Below are positions 6,756 through 16,081 of a stretch of 23,994 nt of DNA, one piece after another; position 1 is the stretch's first letter; each line of letters opens with the position of its first letter. Under the pieces are notes generated by a model. That model ran no database searches. It saw only the letters and a list, made by a program, of their open reading frames with translations, and was not told where the DNA came from. Source of the stretch: Alphaproteobacteria bacterium UBA6347 (GTDB lineage: Bacteria > Pseudomonadota > Alphaproteobacteria > CAAGCB01 > CAG-977); contig DJRZ01000024.1 of the NCBI GenBank assembly GCA_002440235.1, positions 2,074 through 26,067 of the forward strand, read 5' to 3'. Both the position numbers and the translations under genes were made by a program.

Positions 6756-8348
6756 TTAACGCTGTCTGATAAAGGAGGGCAGATCCGAATCGCCGTCGAC
6801 GGCGGGGGATTCGGGTTTTCTTTCTTCCGCCGTCCGGCGTCTGATGACCTGAAACAGCGAAGGCTTAGCCTTTTCGACGGGTTTGACGGGCTGCGGAACG
6901 ATCGGCGCGGGCGGCGTGAACAGGTCGTCCTGCGGCGCCGCCTGTTTGGGCGAAACGGATTCCGCGGCGAACAGGGACGGCTGCGGTTTTTCCGTCGCGG
7001 ACGTTTTCGGCGCAAAGATGTCGAACGGCTGCGTCTGTCTGATTTCCCCGCCGCCGAACAGTTCGTCGGGGGAGGGCATCGCAGGCAGGGCGGAGCTGAT
7101 CGATTTCGGCGAAAACGACACGGGCTGAGCCGACAGCGTCGGGTGGACGGGCGCGGCGGGCGGCGGCGCGATTTCGTCGTCAATGGTCAGCACGTCGTCG
7201 ACGGGCTGTTCCGCGTGTTCGGGTTCGGCGAAAGCCGGCGCGGGCTGTTCGGGGGCGGGCGTTTCGGGCTTCGCCGCCGCGTATCCCGCCGGCAGAAACG
7301 GCTTTTTGACGGGCTGAGCCGGCGCGGCGGAAGAAACGGCGGTCTGCGGCGCGAAAGGCTGTTGAGCGTCGTTCTGGCAGTTGATGCCCGTCGCGACGAC
7401 GGACAGGCGGATCGATCCTTCCAGCGTCGGGTCGAACGACGCGCCGAAAATGATGTTGGCTTCGGGGTCGACTTCGCGGCGGATTCTGTTCGCGGCTTCG
7501 TCGACTTCGTACAGCGTCAGGTCGGGACCGCCCGCCACGCTGATCAGAATGCCCTTCGCCCCGTTCATGGACGCGTTGTCCAGCAACGGGTTGGCGATGG
7601 CTTGTTCGGCGGCCTCCTGCGCGCGGTTTTCGCCCGACGCGACCCCCGTTCCCATCATGGCGCGTCCCATTTCGGTCATGATGGTGCGGACGTCGGCGAA
7701 ATCCAGATTGATCACGCCCGGATTGATGATCAGGTCCGTAATGCTGCGCACGCCGTCCTGCAACACCTGATCGGCGCGTTTGAACGCGTCGGCGAACGTC
7801 ATTTTTTCGTCGGCGATCAAAAACAGGTTCTGGTTGGGAATGACGATCAGCGTGTCGACGTACTGCGACAGTTCTTCAATGCCTTTTTCGGCGATCGCCA
7901 TTCTGTGGCGTCCTTCGAACGTAAAGGGTTTGGTGACGACGCCGACGGTCAGAATGTCGCGTTCGCGCGCCATTTTCGCGACGACCGGCGCCGCGCCCGT
8001 TCCCGTTCCGCCGCCCATGCCCGCGGTGATGAACACCATGTTCGCCCCGTCCAAAGCCGCGGCGATTTCCTCCGCCGCCTCTTCGGCGGATTCGCGCCCG
8101 ACTTCGGGTCTGGCGCCCGCGCCCTGTCCCTTGGTCGTTTCGATGCCCAGCTGGATTTTCTTTTCAGCCAGCGAAGCGTTCAACGCCTGCGCATCGGTGT
8201 TCGCGGCGACGTAATTGACGCTGCCCAGCTGAGTTTGAATCATGTTGTTGATGGCGTTCCCGCCCGCGCCGCCGACGCCGACGACGGTGATTTTGGGGGT
8301 CAGCTGGACGATCGGCTGTTGTTCGGGAACACTGATGTCTAAGGTCAT
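6756..8348 (-). CDS. ftsZ: Cell division GTPase FtsZ
   Basis: A 530-residue tubulin homologue that polymerises into the cytokinetic ring. The GTPase domain starts with [17 protein letters not shown] (20-36). The tubulin signature is GGGTGTG at 112-118, and the catalytic T7 loop is NLDFADVR at 214-221. The conserved core ends near 325. A Pro/Ala-rich linker of about 190 residues follows, long for the family but common in alphaproteobacteria. The protein ends in the conserved peptide DLPSFIRQR (522-530), which binds FtsA and other partners. I chose the ATG at 8348 because GGAG sits 6-8 nt upstream and homologues start at this point. An in-frame ATG at 8363 lacks an RBS. It is last in the dcw cluster, with a 116-bp upstream region and a terminator behind it. 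Confidence 0.98.
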   Translation of the reverse strand: MTLDISVPEQQPIVQLTPKITVVGVGGAGGNAINNMIQTQLGSVNYVAANTDAQALNASLAEKKIQLGIETTKGQGAGARPEVGRESAEEAAEEIAAALDGANMVFITAGMGGGTGTGAAPVVAKMARERDILTVGVVTKPFTFEGRHRMAIAEKGIEELSQYVDTLIVIPNQNLFLIADEKMTFADAFKRADQVLQDGVRSITDLIINPGVINLDFADVRTIMTEMGRAMMGTGVASGENRAQEAAEQAIANPLLDNASMNGAKGILISVAGGPDLTLYEVDEAANRIRREVDPEANIIFGASFDPTLEGSIRLSVVATGINCQNDAQQPFAPQTAVSSAAPAQPVKKPFLPAGYAAAKPETPAPEQPAPAFAEPEHAEQPVDDVLTIDDEIAPPPAAPVHPTLSAQPVSFSPKSISSALPAMPSPDELFGGGEIRQTQPFDIFAPKTSATEKPQPSLFAAESVSPKQAAPQDDLFTPPAPIVPQPVKPVEKAKPSLFQVIRRRTAEERKPESPAVDGDSDLPSFIRQR

Positions 8349-8464
8349 GGGGTACTCCGTCAAAAAATGGGACAGCTTTGGCGAATCGGCGGTTTCGTTC
8401 GGTGTTGATGGCGAATCGAACGCTTTTTGTCAAAGTAAATTGCTTTTTTATACCGTAAAAGTCT
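8349..8464 (-). promoter_or_regulatory. Putative ftsZ promoter/regulatory region with paired GANTC repeats
   Basis: This is the only sizeable gap inside the dcw cluster (116 bp between ftsA and ftsZ), and it is AT-rich. On the minus strand a perfect TTGACA lies at 8433-8428, with only a weak -10 (CATCAA) 17 bp further. A TATAAA at 8452-8447 is an alternative -10 without a good -35. A 10-bp direct repeat TGGCGAATCG occurs at 8379-8388 and 8409-8418 (plus strand), 30 bp apart. Each copy contains GAATC, a GANTC site of the kind methylated by alphaproteobacterial CcrM. The ftsZ Shine-Dalgarno GGAG lies at the end of the region. Confidence 0.45.
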
Positions 8465-9718
8465 TTAAGAATTGTCTAAAAACCAGCGCAGCAGGCGCAC
8501 AAATTTGTTTCCCGGAACGGAAACGTCGCGTTTGTGCTGGGGCGTGTTCATCAGAACGCGCGTCGTGTAGCGCACCATTCCGATGCAGTTCATATAGCTT
8601 TGGTACGCGGCGGGCGGGACGATTTTCCTGTCGTCGTTCAGCCCGCGCGGCGATCCCGTGCGCACGGGGCGTTTGTCCAGAATTTCGGCAGCGATTTCGT
8701 TGACGCCGTGCAGCAGGGCGCCGCCGCCCGTCAGGACGAAGTTCTGGCATACGTCGTAATAACCGGCGAAAGTCAGCGCGGTTTTGACGTTTTCGAACAA
8801 TCCGCGGATTTCGGGCGCGATGATTTTCACCAGTTCGGCGCGGTTCACGGGAAACGTCGCCGCGTCTTCGCCCAGCAGGGGGACGATGATGTCCTCGGCG
8901 TCGTAGGTCAGGGATTCGAGCGTCGATCCGTACAGGGTTTTGACTTTTTCCGCGCTGGACAGGGACGTGTGAAACGCCCGCGCGATGTTTTGCGTGATTT
9001 GCGCGCCGCCGAACGGCAGATTAGTGATAAAAACGGGCTGATCGCCGTAAAAAACGGCGATTCCCGTCGTGCCCGCGCCCATGTCGACGACCGCCGTCCC
9101 CTGCTTTTTCTCGTCTTCGGTCAGACACGCCAGTCCCGCCGCGTAGGGCGACGCCACGATTTTGGAACAGGACAGACTGCTGTGTTCCAAAGCGGAAACC
9201 GTGTCGTTCACGGGGTGGGACGGCGCCGACACCGTCAGCAGGGACACGTACAGCCTGTCCCCCGTCAGACCGCGCGGATCGGCGACGGCGTAGCGCGAAT
9301 CCAGCGTGTAGTCGATCGGCGCGCAATGCAGGATTTTGTCTTTGGACGCGGGAATTTTTCCCTGAGCGGACGCGATCAGGCGGTTGACGGCGCTTTGCGT
9401 GACCTCCGTTCCGCCCAGATCGATCGAATCCAAAACGGTTCGGGATTCCAGCGTTTTGGCGCATGACGACGCCACCACCGTTTTAATGCGTTCGCCGATG
9501 TTCCTTTCCGCCAGTTCGACGGCGTTTTTGACGGAATCGACGGTCGCGTTCATATCGGTGATTTCGCTGTCCCGCACGCCGTTGTTCTGATACACGCCCG
9601 CGCCGACGACGAACGCTTTTTCGCCGTCCGAACTGCAACAGGCGAGCAGACAGCAGGTCTTCGACGTGCCGATGTCCACTGTCGCGATGACGTTATCTTT
9701 GTTTAAAATGCGGGGCAA
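8465..9718 (-). CDS. ftsA: Cell division protein FtsA
   Basis: A 417-residue actin-like ATPase that tethers FtsZ filaments to the inner membrane. The phosphate-1 motif is VDIGTSK (14-20), and the second phosphate motif VVDMGAGTTG and later TGGGALL are visible. The C-terminus FVRLLRWFLDNS is an amphipathic helix of the type that inserts into the membrane. The start is a TTG at 9718. It is preceded by AAGGA with a 7-nt spacer, and an in-frame stop (the ftsQ TGA at 9736-9734) excludes any longer reading. The start codon lies 15 nt after ftsQ. Length matches the family. Confidence 0.96.
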   Translation of the reverse strand: MPRILNKDNVIATVDIGTSKTCCLLACCSSDGEKAFVVGAGVYQNNGVRDSEITDMNATVDSVKNAVELAERNIGERIKTVVASSCAKTLESRTVLDSIDLGGTEVTQSAVNRLIASAQGKIPASKDKILHCAPIDYTLDSRYAVADPRGLTGDRLYVSLLTVSAPSHPVNDTVSALEHSSLSCSKIVASPYAAGLACLTEDEKKQGTAVVDMGAGTTGIAVFYGDQPVFITNLPFGGAQITQNIARAFHTSLSSAEKVKTLYGSTLESLTYDAEDIIVPLLGEDAATFPVNRAELVKIIAPEIRGLFENVKTALTFAGYYDVCQNFVLTGGGALLHGVNEIAAEILDKRPVRTGSPRGLNDDRKIVPPAAYQSYMNCIGMVRYTTRVLMNTPQHKRDVSVPGNKFVRLLRWFLDNS

Positions 9719-9733
9719 AGCGGGTTCCTTCGG

Positions 9734-10546
9734 TCAAGAGGCTGATTTTTTCGCGCCTTTGGCTTTCGCGGCGCGGTCGTCTTCTTCCAGCCGGACGATC
9801 AGCTTGTCGGGCATGCGCAGGTCGATCATGGTGACTTTGCGCGCCAAAATTCCCTGCGTCCGGTTCAAATTCGCCAAACGCCCCCAGGCGGCGGCGGGAT
9901 TTTTTTCGGGCAGACGGATCGTGACGCCCTTGTCGATGTCGTCCAGCAAAATGTTCCAGCGGCGGCGTCCGACGCGGACGGCGGCTTTGACGCGTTTGCG
10001 CAATTCGGGTTCCTGCGCCAGAAAAGACAGCAGTTCGGGTGTGCGTTCGGGCGCGTCCGCCCCCAGAACCAAAGGCAGACCGTTCAGTTTTTTGACGAAG
10101 GTTTCAACCGGCTGTCCGTCGGCGTCGACCGGTCGGTATTCGCCTTTGTTTTGCCAGACGGCGACGGGCGTGCGTTCCGTCAGGCGAATGTACAGGATAT
10201 GCGGCAGACGGCGTTCGATATGCACCGTTTTGACCCACGGCAGACGCTGGACGGCTTTGCGCGCCTCGGGCAGGTCGATCGCCGTGATCGGCATGCCGCG
10301 TTCGACTTTCAGCACGTCCAGCAGTTCCTTTTGCGTCGTCCTGTCGCGTCCGCGGATATAAACCTCGCTTAAACGCAGGTCGGCGTTCAACGCCGCGTCG
10401 TGAACGAAAAAAGCCAGCTTTTCCTTTTTTTCGGCGTAGTACGCGCTGTTCAGAAAAACCGCGATCAACGCCGCCGAAACCGCCAAAGCCGAAACCGTCA
10501 GAACGGTTTTCAGTCCGAACGCGTTTTGGAATTTCAATCCCCGCAT
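9734..10546 (-). CDS. ftsQ: Cell division protein FtsQ
   Basis: A 270-residue bitopic inner-membrane protein of the FtsQ/DivIB family, which links the Z-ring to septal synthesis through FtsB and FtsL. It has a short cytoplasmic start, one transmembrane helix at about 13-33 and a periplasmic POTRA domain at about 58-126 (LRLSEVYIRG, LPWVKTVHIERRLP). The FtsQ beta domain follows, and the protein ends in a basic Lys/Ala tail. The ATG at 10546 has GGAG 8 nt upstream. A GTG at 10567 would add seven residues but has no better signal. Its start overlaps the end of ddl by 13 bp, which suggests translational coupling. Confidence 0.93.
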   Translation of the reverse strand: MRGLKFQNAFGLKTVLTVSALAVSAALIAVFLNSAYYAEKKEKLAFFVHDAALNADLRLSEVYIRGRDRTTQKELLDVLKVERGMPITAIDLPEARKAVQRLPWVKTVHIERRLPHILYIRLTERTPVAVWQNKGEYRPVDADGQPVETFVKKLNGLPLVLGADAPERTPELLSFLAQEPELRKRVKAAVRVGRRRWNILLDDIDKGVTIRLPEKNPAAAWGRLANLNRTQGILARKVTMIDLRMPDKLIVRLEEDDRAAKAKGAKKSAS

Positions 10547-11460
10547 TCGGCGCGCTCCACCATCCACGCGACGATGTCGCGGTAGGAATAGCCGGCGTGT
10601 CCCGCGATTTCGGGAACCAGGGACAGCGACGTCATGCCGGGCTGGGTGTTCGTTTCCAACAGGGCGAAGCGCGGTTTGTCCCCCGTGTCGTCATAGCGTA
10701 TGTCGGAACGCGAAATGCCGCGGCAACCCAGAGCCTTGTGGGCTTCTTCGGCGATTCGCAGCATCTCGTCGCGGTCGGCGGCGGGAATGTCCGACGGCAC
10801 GACGTGGCGCGCCCCGCCGTTCGAATATTTCGCCGTATAGTCGTAAAAATCCTTGGCGGGCAGAATTTCCAGCATGCCCAAAGCCTTGCCGTCCATCACC
10901 GCGACGGTCATTTCGCGTCCGGCGACGTATTCCTCCGCCAGAATTTCCTCGTCGTCGGCATAGGGATAGGTTTCGCCCTCGAACGGTTTTTTGCCGTTGT
11001 CGCGGTCGAAAATGAAAACGCCGACGGACGACCCGTCGCAAATCGGTTTCAACACGAACGGATAGGGCGGAACGTCGCCCGCCAGAATCTGCGCCTTTGT
11101 CAGGACGCGTTCCGCGGCGACGGGCAGATTCGCGGCGCGGTACATTTTTTTCGCCAAAACCTTGTTCATCGCCAAAGCGGACGCCGCGCGCCCCGAATGG
11201 GTGTAGGGAATGCCCATGATGTCCAGAATGCCCTGAACGCAACCGTCTTCGCCGTATTTGCCGTGCAGGGCGTTGAACACGACGTCGGGCTTTTGCGCCG
11301 TCAGCGCGTCGACGAACGGACGCAGATCGCGCGTCAAGTCCAATTCGGACACGTCGTAGCCCGCCTGACGCAACGCTTCGGCGACGTTCGCGCCGCTTGC
11401 CAGAGAAACTTCGCGTTCGGACGACAAGCCGCCCATTAACACCGTTACTTTTTTAGCCAT
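10534..11460 (-). CDS. ddl: D-alanine-D-alanine ligase
   Basis: A 308-residue ATP-grasp enzyme that makes D-Ala-D-Ala for MurF in the cytoplasm. Residues fitting the family are E15 (SSEREVSLASG), the LHGKYGEDG loop (66-73), ATP-binding FVLKPICDGSSVGV with S145, the omega-loop Tyr Y211 (YTAKY) and ETNTQPGMT (269-277). Y211 favours D-Ala-D-Ala over D-Ala-D-lactate products. Two adjacent ATGs exist. The one at 11463 overlaps the murB stop as ATGA; the one at 11460 overlaps as TGATG and has better spacing from GGGGG. I list the second, and the difference is one Met. It is DdlB-like by its place between murB and ftsQ. Confidence 0.97.
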   Translation of the reverse strand: MAKKVTVLMGGLSSEREVSLASGANVAEALRQAGYDVSELDLTRDLRPFVDALTAQKPDVVFNALHGKYGEDGCVQGILDIMGIPYTHSGRAASALAMNKVLAKKMYRAANLPVAAERVLTKAQILAGDVPPYPFVLKPICDGSSVGVFIFDRDNGKKPFEGETYPYADDEEILAEEYVAGREMTVAVMDGKALGMLEILPAKDFYDYTAKYSNGGARHVVPSDIPAADRDEMLRIAEEAHKALGCRGISRSDIRYDDTGDKPRFALLETNTQPGMTSLSLVPEIAGHAGYSYRDIVAWMVERAECGD

Positions 11461-12416
11461 CATCTGCCCCCGAAACTGCTGAACCGTTTTGTTTTCACCC
11501 CGACGCGGCGCACTTCCCATTCCAGCTTGATTTCGCTGGTTTCGAACACGCGGCGCTGAACCAGCTCGCCCAGCGTTTCGAAATCCTGCGCCGTCGCCTT
11601 GCCCGTGTTGACGAAAAAGTTGCAGTGCTTTTCCGACACCATCGCACCGCCGATCCTCAATCCGCGGCAGCCCGCCTTTTCGATCAGCTGCCACGCTTTC
11701 AGCCCGACGGGGTTTTTAAACATCGATCCCGCCGTTCTGACGCCCTGCGGCTGGGCTTTTTCGCGCAAAGCCTTGTATTCGTTCATGCGGACGCGGATCG
11801 CGTCGGGGGAATCCGGCGTCCCCTTTAAAACGGCGCCCGTGAAAATCCAGTTGTCGGGCAGGGCGTTCGAACGGTAGTCGAACGGCACCTCGCCGCGCTG
11901 TAAAACCATTTTTTTGCCCAAAACGTCAAGGGCGGTCAATTCTTCCAGCGCGTCGGCGGTCGACCGTCCGTGCGCGCCCGCGTTCATGCGGATCGCGCCG
12001 CCCAGCGTGCCGGGGATTCCGCACATGAATTCAAAACCCGCCAGTCCCGATTCCGCCGCCGCGCGGGCGATGTCCATGTTGCGCGCGCCCGCGCCGCAGT
12101 AAATCCGGTCGCCGTCGACCCTGATCCGCGCGAAAGGCTTGCCCAAATGAACGACGACGCCGGGGATTCCGCCGTCGCGGATCAACAGGTTCGACCCGCC
12201 GCCGATAACGGTCAGCGGCGCGTTCGGGCGGCTGGCTAAAAAAAATTCCAAATCGTCGGCGTCCGCGGGCGTGAACAGGATTTCCGCCGCCCCGCCGACC
12301 CCCAGCCACGTCATTTTCGCCGTGGGGGCGTTTTCGACGACCTCGCCCCGCACGGGGGGCATCAGCCGCATCAGTTCGGATTCTTTGGTGAAAAGATTTT
12401 TCAAAAAGGAAAACAT
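11460..12416 (-). CDS. murB: UDP-N-acetylenolpyruvoylglucosamine reductase MurB
   Basis: A 318-residue FAD enzyme that reduces UDP-GlcNAc-enolpyruvate to UDP-MurNAc with NADPH. The FAD-binding segment is VIGGGSNLLIRDGG (70-83), followed by GIPGTLGGAIRMNAGA (133-148). The catalytic Ser is S231 in GSMFKNP, and the acid E299 lies in LEWEV. The ATG directly follows the murC stop codon with no gap. GAGG, 5 nt before it, lies inside the end of murC. About 25 residues before the conserved core (FSFLKNLFTKESELM) are an unusual hydrophobic-basic extension. The ATG at residue 16 or 19 would also be possible, but the RBS supports the longer start. Confidence 0.97.
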   Translation of the reverse strand: MFSFLKNLFTKESELMRLMPPVRGEVVENAPTAKMTWLGVGGAAEILFTPADADDLEFFLASRPNAPLTVIGGGSNLLIRDGGIPGVVVHLGKPFARIRVDGDRIYCGAGARNMDIARAAAESGLAGFEFMCGIPGTLGGAIRMNAGAHGRSTADALEELTALDVLGKKMVLQRGEVPFDYRSNALPDNWIFTGAVLKGTPDSPDAIRVRMNEYKALREKAQPQGVRTAGSMFKNPVGLKAWQLIEKAGCRGLRIGGAMVSEKHCNFFVNTGKATAQDFETLGELVQRRVFETSEIKLEWEVRRVGVKTKRFSSFGGR

Positions 12417-13859
12417 TTACGCCTCTTCGCCGTCGCGGGCGTACGCCTGCTCCAATTCGCGGGGCAGGGCTTTCGCCCACGATGAAATGCTGCCCGCGCC
12501 CAAACAGATGACGATGTCGCCCGCGGACGCTTCGGCTTTGATTATATCCGCCAAATCTTCACGTTTGTTTAACACGACGACGTGACGATGCCCGTGCGCG
12601 CGCAATCCCTCCGCCAAAGCCTCTTTGTTCGCGGAGGGGATTTCGGGTTCGCCCGCGGCGTACACGTCGGCGACAATGACGCAGTCCGCGTCGTTGAACG
12701 CCGTGCAGAACATGTCGAACAGGTTGGCGACGCGCGTGTAGCGGTGCGGCTGAAACACCGCGATGACTTTTTTCGGGGCGACTTCGCGCGCGGCGCGCAG
12801 GGTCGACGCGATTTCGATCGGGTGGTGACCGTAGTCGTCGATGATCGTGACGCCGTTCGTTTCGCCCGTTTTCGTAAAGCGGCGCTGAACGCCCGTAAAG
12901 CCAGCCAGCGCTTTTTTCAGGTTTTCTTCGGAAATGCCCAGGCGCAGCCCGACGCCGATCGCCGCCAGAGCGTTCAGCACGTTGTGGCGTCCGTACACGG
13001 GCAGGGAGAATCCCTCCATGCGCAGGGTTTCGCCCGTGGGGCTGAGGTTTTCGGCGACGACGACGTCGAACGTGATCAGTCCGGGGACGGCGTGAATGTT
13101 CTGCGCCGTGACCTCCGCCTGCGGGGTGAAGCCGTAGGTGATCAGGCGGCGGTCCGAAATCTGCGAAATCATGTGCTGGACTTCGGGGTGGTCGACGCAC
13201 AGGCACGCGAAACCGTAGAACGGAATGTTCTGGACGAACGTGCGGTAGGCGTCCTTCATCTTTTCATACGTGCCGTAGTAGTTCAGATGTTCGGGATCCA
13301 TGTTCGTCACGATGACCGCCGTCGCGGGCAGTTTCAAAAAGCTGCCGTCCGATTCGTCGGCTTCGGCGACCAGCCAGTCGCCGTCGCCCAGATGCGCGTT
13401 CGTGCCGTAGGCGTTGATGATGCCGCCGTTCGCGACCGTCGGATCCAGCCCCGCCGTTTGCAGAACCAGTCCGATCATGGACGTCGTCGTCGTTTTGCCG
13501 TGCGTTCCGCCGACGGCGATCGACCATTTCAGCCGCATCAGCTCCGCCAGCATTTCGGCGCGGCGCACCACGGGAATGCGGCGCAGGCGGGCTTCTTTGA
13601 CTTCGACGTTTTCAACGTTGATGGCGGAAGACACGACGACGACGCCCGCGTGTTCGACGTTTTCGGCGGCGTGTCCGATGACGATGCCGATGCCTTGCGC
13701 GCGCAGACGCTTGACGTTCGAATTTTCGGATATGTCCGACCCTTGGACGGTGTAGCCCAGATTGTGCATCAGTTCGGCGATGCAGCTCATGCCGCTGCCG
13801 CCGATGCCGATGAAGTGAATCGTGCCGATGGGAAAAGGCAGATGCGTTGTCTGTGTCAT
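12417..13859 (-). CDS. murC: UDP-N-acetylmuramate-L-alanine ligase MurC
   Basis: A 480-residue ATP-dependent ligase that adds L-Ala to UDP-MurNAc, the first Mur-ligase step. The N-terminal UDP-binding fold starts IHFIGIGGSGMS (14-25). The ATP loop is GTHGKTTT at 118-125. AEADESDGSF and the FQPHRYTR motif typical of MurC lie further on. Length matches the family. The ATG at 13859 lies 6 nt after the murG stop and has only a weak GAGGG-like Shine-Dalgarno sequence. This suggests reinitiation by ribosomes finishing murG. Note that no murD is present in this cluster, so the D-Glu step that follows MurC must be encoded elsewhere or done differently. Confidence 0.98.
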   Translation of the reverse strand: MTQTTHLPFPIGTIHFIGIGGSGMSCIAELMHNLGYTVQGSDISENSNVKRLRAQGIGIVIGHAAENVEHAGVVVVSSAINVENVEVKEARLRRIPVVRRAEMLAELMRLKWSIAVGGTHGKTTTTSMIGLVLQTAGLDPTVANGGIINAYGTNAHLGDGDWLVAEADESDGSFLKLPATAVIVTNMDPEHLNYYGTYEKMKDAYRTFVQNIPFYGFACLCVDHPEVQHMISQISDRRLITYGFTPQAEVTAQNIHAVPGLITFDVVVAENLSPTGETLRMEGFSLPVYGRHNVLNALAAIGVGLRLGISEENLKKALAGFTGVQRRFTKTGETNGVTIIDDYGHHPIEIASTLRAAREVAPKKVIAVFQPHRYTRVANLFDMFCTAFNDADCVIVADVYAAGEPEIPSANKEALAEGLRAHGHRHVVVLNKREDLADIIKAEASAGDIVICLGAGSISSWAKALPRELEQAYARDGEEA

Positions 13860-13865
13860 GTCAAT

Positions 13866-14957
13866 TCAAGCCCTCGCTGTGTTTAAAACCGCGTCGGCGA
13901 ACAACCGCACGGCGTCGGGTTTGCCCAATTCTTTGGCTTTGCGGGCGGTTTGCGCCAACAGGGACGGATCGTCCGCGAAACGCTTTATCATATCCGCCAG
14001 ACGGTCGGGTGTAAAGTCGGGTTCTTCGCATAAAAACGCGCCGCCGTTTTTCGCCATGAACGACGCGTTTTTCAACTGGTGCGCGTCGGGAGACCGCAAA
14101 ATCGGCACGATGACCGCCGGACGCCCCGCCACCGCCAGTTCCGCGATGCTGGACGCGCCCGCGCGGCACACGACCAGATGCGCCGCCGCCAGCCGGTCCG
14201 CCATATCCGTGAAAAACGGCGCCGTTTCGACCGCTATGCCCGACCCCGCGTAGGCGGCGTCGACCGCGTCCAAATCGGCGGCGCGGCACTGCTGGGCGAC
14301 GCGCAGACGGGATTTCAGAGAATCGGGCAGGGACTTCAACGCCGCGGGAACGACGGACGACAGAATGCCCGCTCCCTGCGAACCGCCGAAAACCAGCAGG
14401 TTGAACGTGTCCGCCGCGGGCGCGTAGTCGGCGTCGCGCAAAGCCAGAACGGCGGGACGCACGGGAACGCCCGTGTAGGCGGTCTTGATTTTAGCGGGGA
14501 CGCGTTCGACCGTCGGAAAAGTCGTGGCGATCAAAGCGGCGCGTTTCGCCAGAAAGCGGTTCGCCCCGCCCAAAACGGCGTTCTGTTCGTGCAGAATCAG
14601 CGGAATGCCCAGAATCCCCGCCGCGAACGACGCCGGAAAGGCGGCGTATCCGCCGAAGCCGACGACGGCGTCCGGCTTTTCCCTGAGGAAAATCAGCAGG
14701 CTTTGCAGAACGCCCGCGCCCATGGCAAACAGCGCCAGCAGTTTTTTCAGCGCGGGCTTGCCCGCGTAGGCGCCCGCGCGGACGCGGTGAACGGTCGCCT
14801 GCGGAAAGTTTTTGGAAAACGAATCGCCGCGACCGTCCGTCACAAAACCGACCGAAACGCCGCGCGCGGTCAATTCCTTCGCCAGAGCTTCGGCTGGAAA
14901 GACGTGTCCGCCCGTGCCGCCCGCCGTCAGAATGATTTTTACGTTCGATTTGCTCAT
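13866..14957 (-). CDS. murG: Lipid II synthase MurG (GlcNAc transferase)
   Basis: A 363-residue GT-B glycosyltransferase on the cytoplasmic face of the inner membrane; it adds GlcNAc to lipid I to give lipid II. The N-terminal motif is TAGGTGGHVFPA (11-22), followed by GFGGYAAFPA and the acceptor-side HEQNAVLGGANR. The C-domain has FGGSQGAGIL and CRAGASSIAEL for UDP-GlcNAc binding. The ATG at 14957 overlaps the ftsW stop as ATGA, and GGAG lies 7 nt upstream within ftsW. Length fits the family. Confidence 0.98.
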   Translation of the reverse strand: MSKSNVKIILTAGGTGGHVFPAEALAKELTARGVSVGFVTDGRGDSFSKNFPQATVHRVRAGAYAGKPALKKLLALFAMGAGVLQSLLIFLREKPDAVVGFGGYAAFPASFAAGILGIPLILHEQNAVLGGANRFLAKRAALIATTFPTVERVPAKIKTAYTGVPVRPAVLALRDADYAPAADTFNLLVFGGSQGAGILSSVVPAALKSLPDSLKSRLRVAQQCRAADLDAVDAAYAGSGIAVETAPFFTDMADRLAAAHLVVCRAGASSIAELAVAGRPAVIVPILRSPDAHQLKNASFMAKNGGAFLCEEPDFTPDRLADMIKRFADDPSLLAQTARKAKELGKPDAVRLFADAVLNTARA

Positions 14958-16081
14958 TGTCTTTCTCCGATCGAATTGGTGCCGCGCGTCAACGCCAGAA
15001 CGACGCCCATGCCGAATCCCAGCGACACCAAGGACGACCCGCCGTAGGATATGAACGGCAAAGTCATGCCTTTGGTCGGCATCATGCCCAGCGTCGACGC
15101 GATGTTGACCACCGCCTGCATGCCGAATTGAACCAACAGTCCCGAAACAGCCAGCAGGGTGAACAGGTTTTTATCGCGGAAAATCAAATAAAATCCGCGC
15201 AAGACGATCGCGGCGAACAGCGCCGTCACGATCAGGCAGAACAGCAGTCCGAACTCTTCGCCCGCGACAGCCATGATAAAGTCCGTGTGCGCGTCGGGCA
15301 GAATGTTTTTGACGACGCCCTCGCCGGGACCGCGCCCGACAAAGCCGCCGTTTTTGAACGCTTCCAGCGCGGTGGTCAGCTGAAACGTGTCGCCGGAACC
15401 CGGGGCGATGAACCGGTCGACGCGCGAACGGACGTGCGGAATGAACGCGTAGGCGCAACAGGATCCGACAAATCCCAGACCGCCCAGCGCGCACATCGCT
15501 TTCATCGATATGCCGCCGAGGAACAGCTCCGTCCCCCAGATGACGCCGACCGTGACCGTCATGCCGAAATCGGGCTGGGCGATCAGCAGCGCGCCCAAAA
15601 CGGCGAACACACCCGCCGACACCAGCGTTCCGCGGAACTTTTCGTCCTTTTTGCCCAGCGAAATCAGCCACGCCGTGACGACGGCGAAGGCGGGCTTGGC
15701 GATTTCGGACGGCTGGACGGACACGCCGAACACGCGAATCCAGCGGGACGCCCCCTTGATTTCCGAACCGTGCGCCAAAACAAGCGCCAGCAGAACGAAA
15801 GCCGCCGCCAGAACCAGACAGCTCAGCCGGCGGATCGCCTGCGGCGACAGCATGGAAACGCCCAGCATCACGCCGATCGACAGCGTCAGGAAAAACATCT
15901 GATGCCGGATCAGAAAATAAGTGTCCAGCTTCAGCCGTTCGGCGATCGGCGGCGTCGCGCAAAACGACAGCACCACGCCGACGCCGATCAAAACGAACAG
16001 GGTCGACAGCAGAAAATGGTCAACGCTCCACCACCAGCGTCCCAAAACGCTGTTGTCGGTGCGCGCGATCGCCGTCTTCAT
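14954..16081 (-). CDS. ftsW: SEDS peptidoglycan polymerase FtsW
   Basis: A 375-residue polytopic membrane protein with about ten hydrophobic helices; with FtsI it polymerises septal glycan strands from lipid II. Family stretches seen include KGASRWI, VQPSEIAKPAF, QPDFGMT, AVAGEEFG and the near-C-terminal PFISYGGSSL. It is FtsW rather than RodA by its position in the dcw cluster next to murG. The ATG at 16081 has AGGGA 6 nt upstream. Only 9 nt separate it from mraY, where most bacteria carry murD. The start matches a short cytoplasmic leader with RWWWSVDHF before helix 1. Confidence 0.96.
   Translation of the reverse strand: MKTAIARTDNSVLGRWWWSVDHFLLSTLFVLIGVGVVLSFCATPPIAERLKLDTYFLIRHQMFFLTLSIGVMLGVSMLSPQAIRRLSCLVLAAAFVLLALVLAHGSEIKGASRWIRVFGVSVQPSEIAKPAFAVVTAWLISLGKKDEKFRGTLVSAGVFAVLGALLIAQPDFGMTVTVGVIWGTELFLGGISMKAMCALGGLGFVGSCCAYAFIPHVRSRVDRFIAPGSGDTFQLTTALEAFKNGGFVGRGPGEGVVKNILPDAHTDFIMAVAGEEFGLLFCLIVTALFAAIVLRGFYLIFRDKNLFTLLAVSGLLVQFGMQAVVNIASTLGMMPTKGMTLPFISYGGSSLVSLGFGMGVVLALTRGTNSIGERQ

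Noticed and set aside
5046..8342. Very long open frame (1098 codons) on the plus strand across the flavodiiron gene, lpxC and ftsZ
   Set aside because: It crosses two terminators and three well-identified genes. The product is Arg/Asp/Phe-rich low-complexity sequence without domains.
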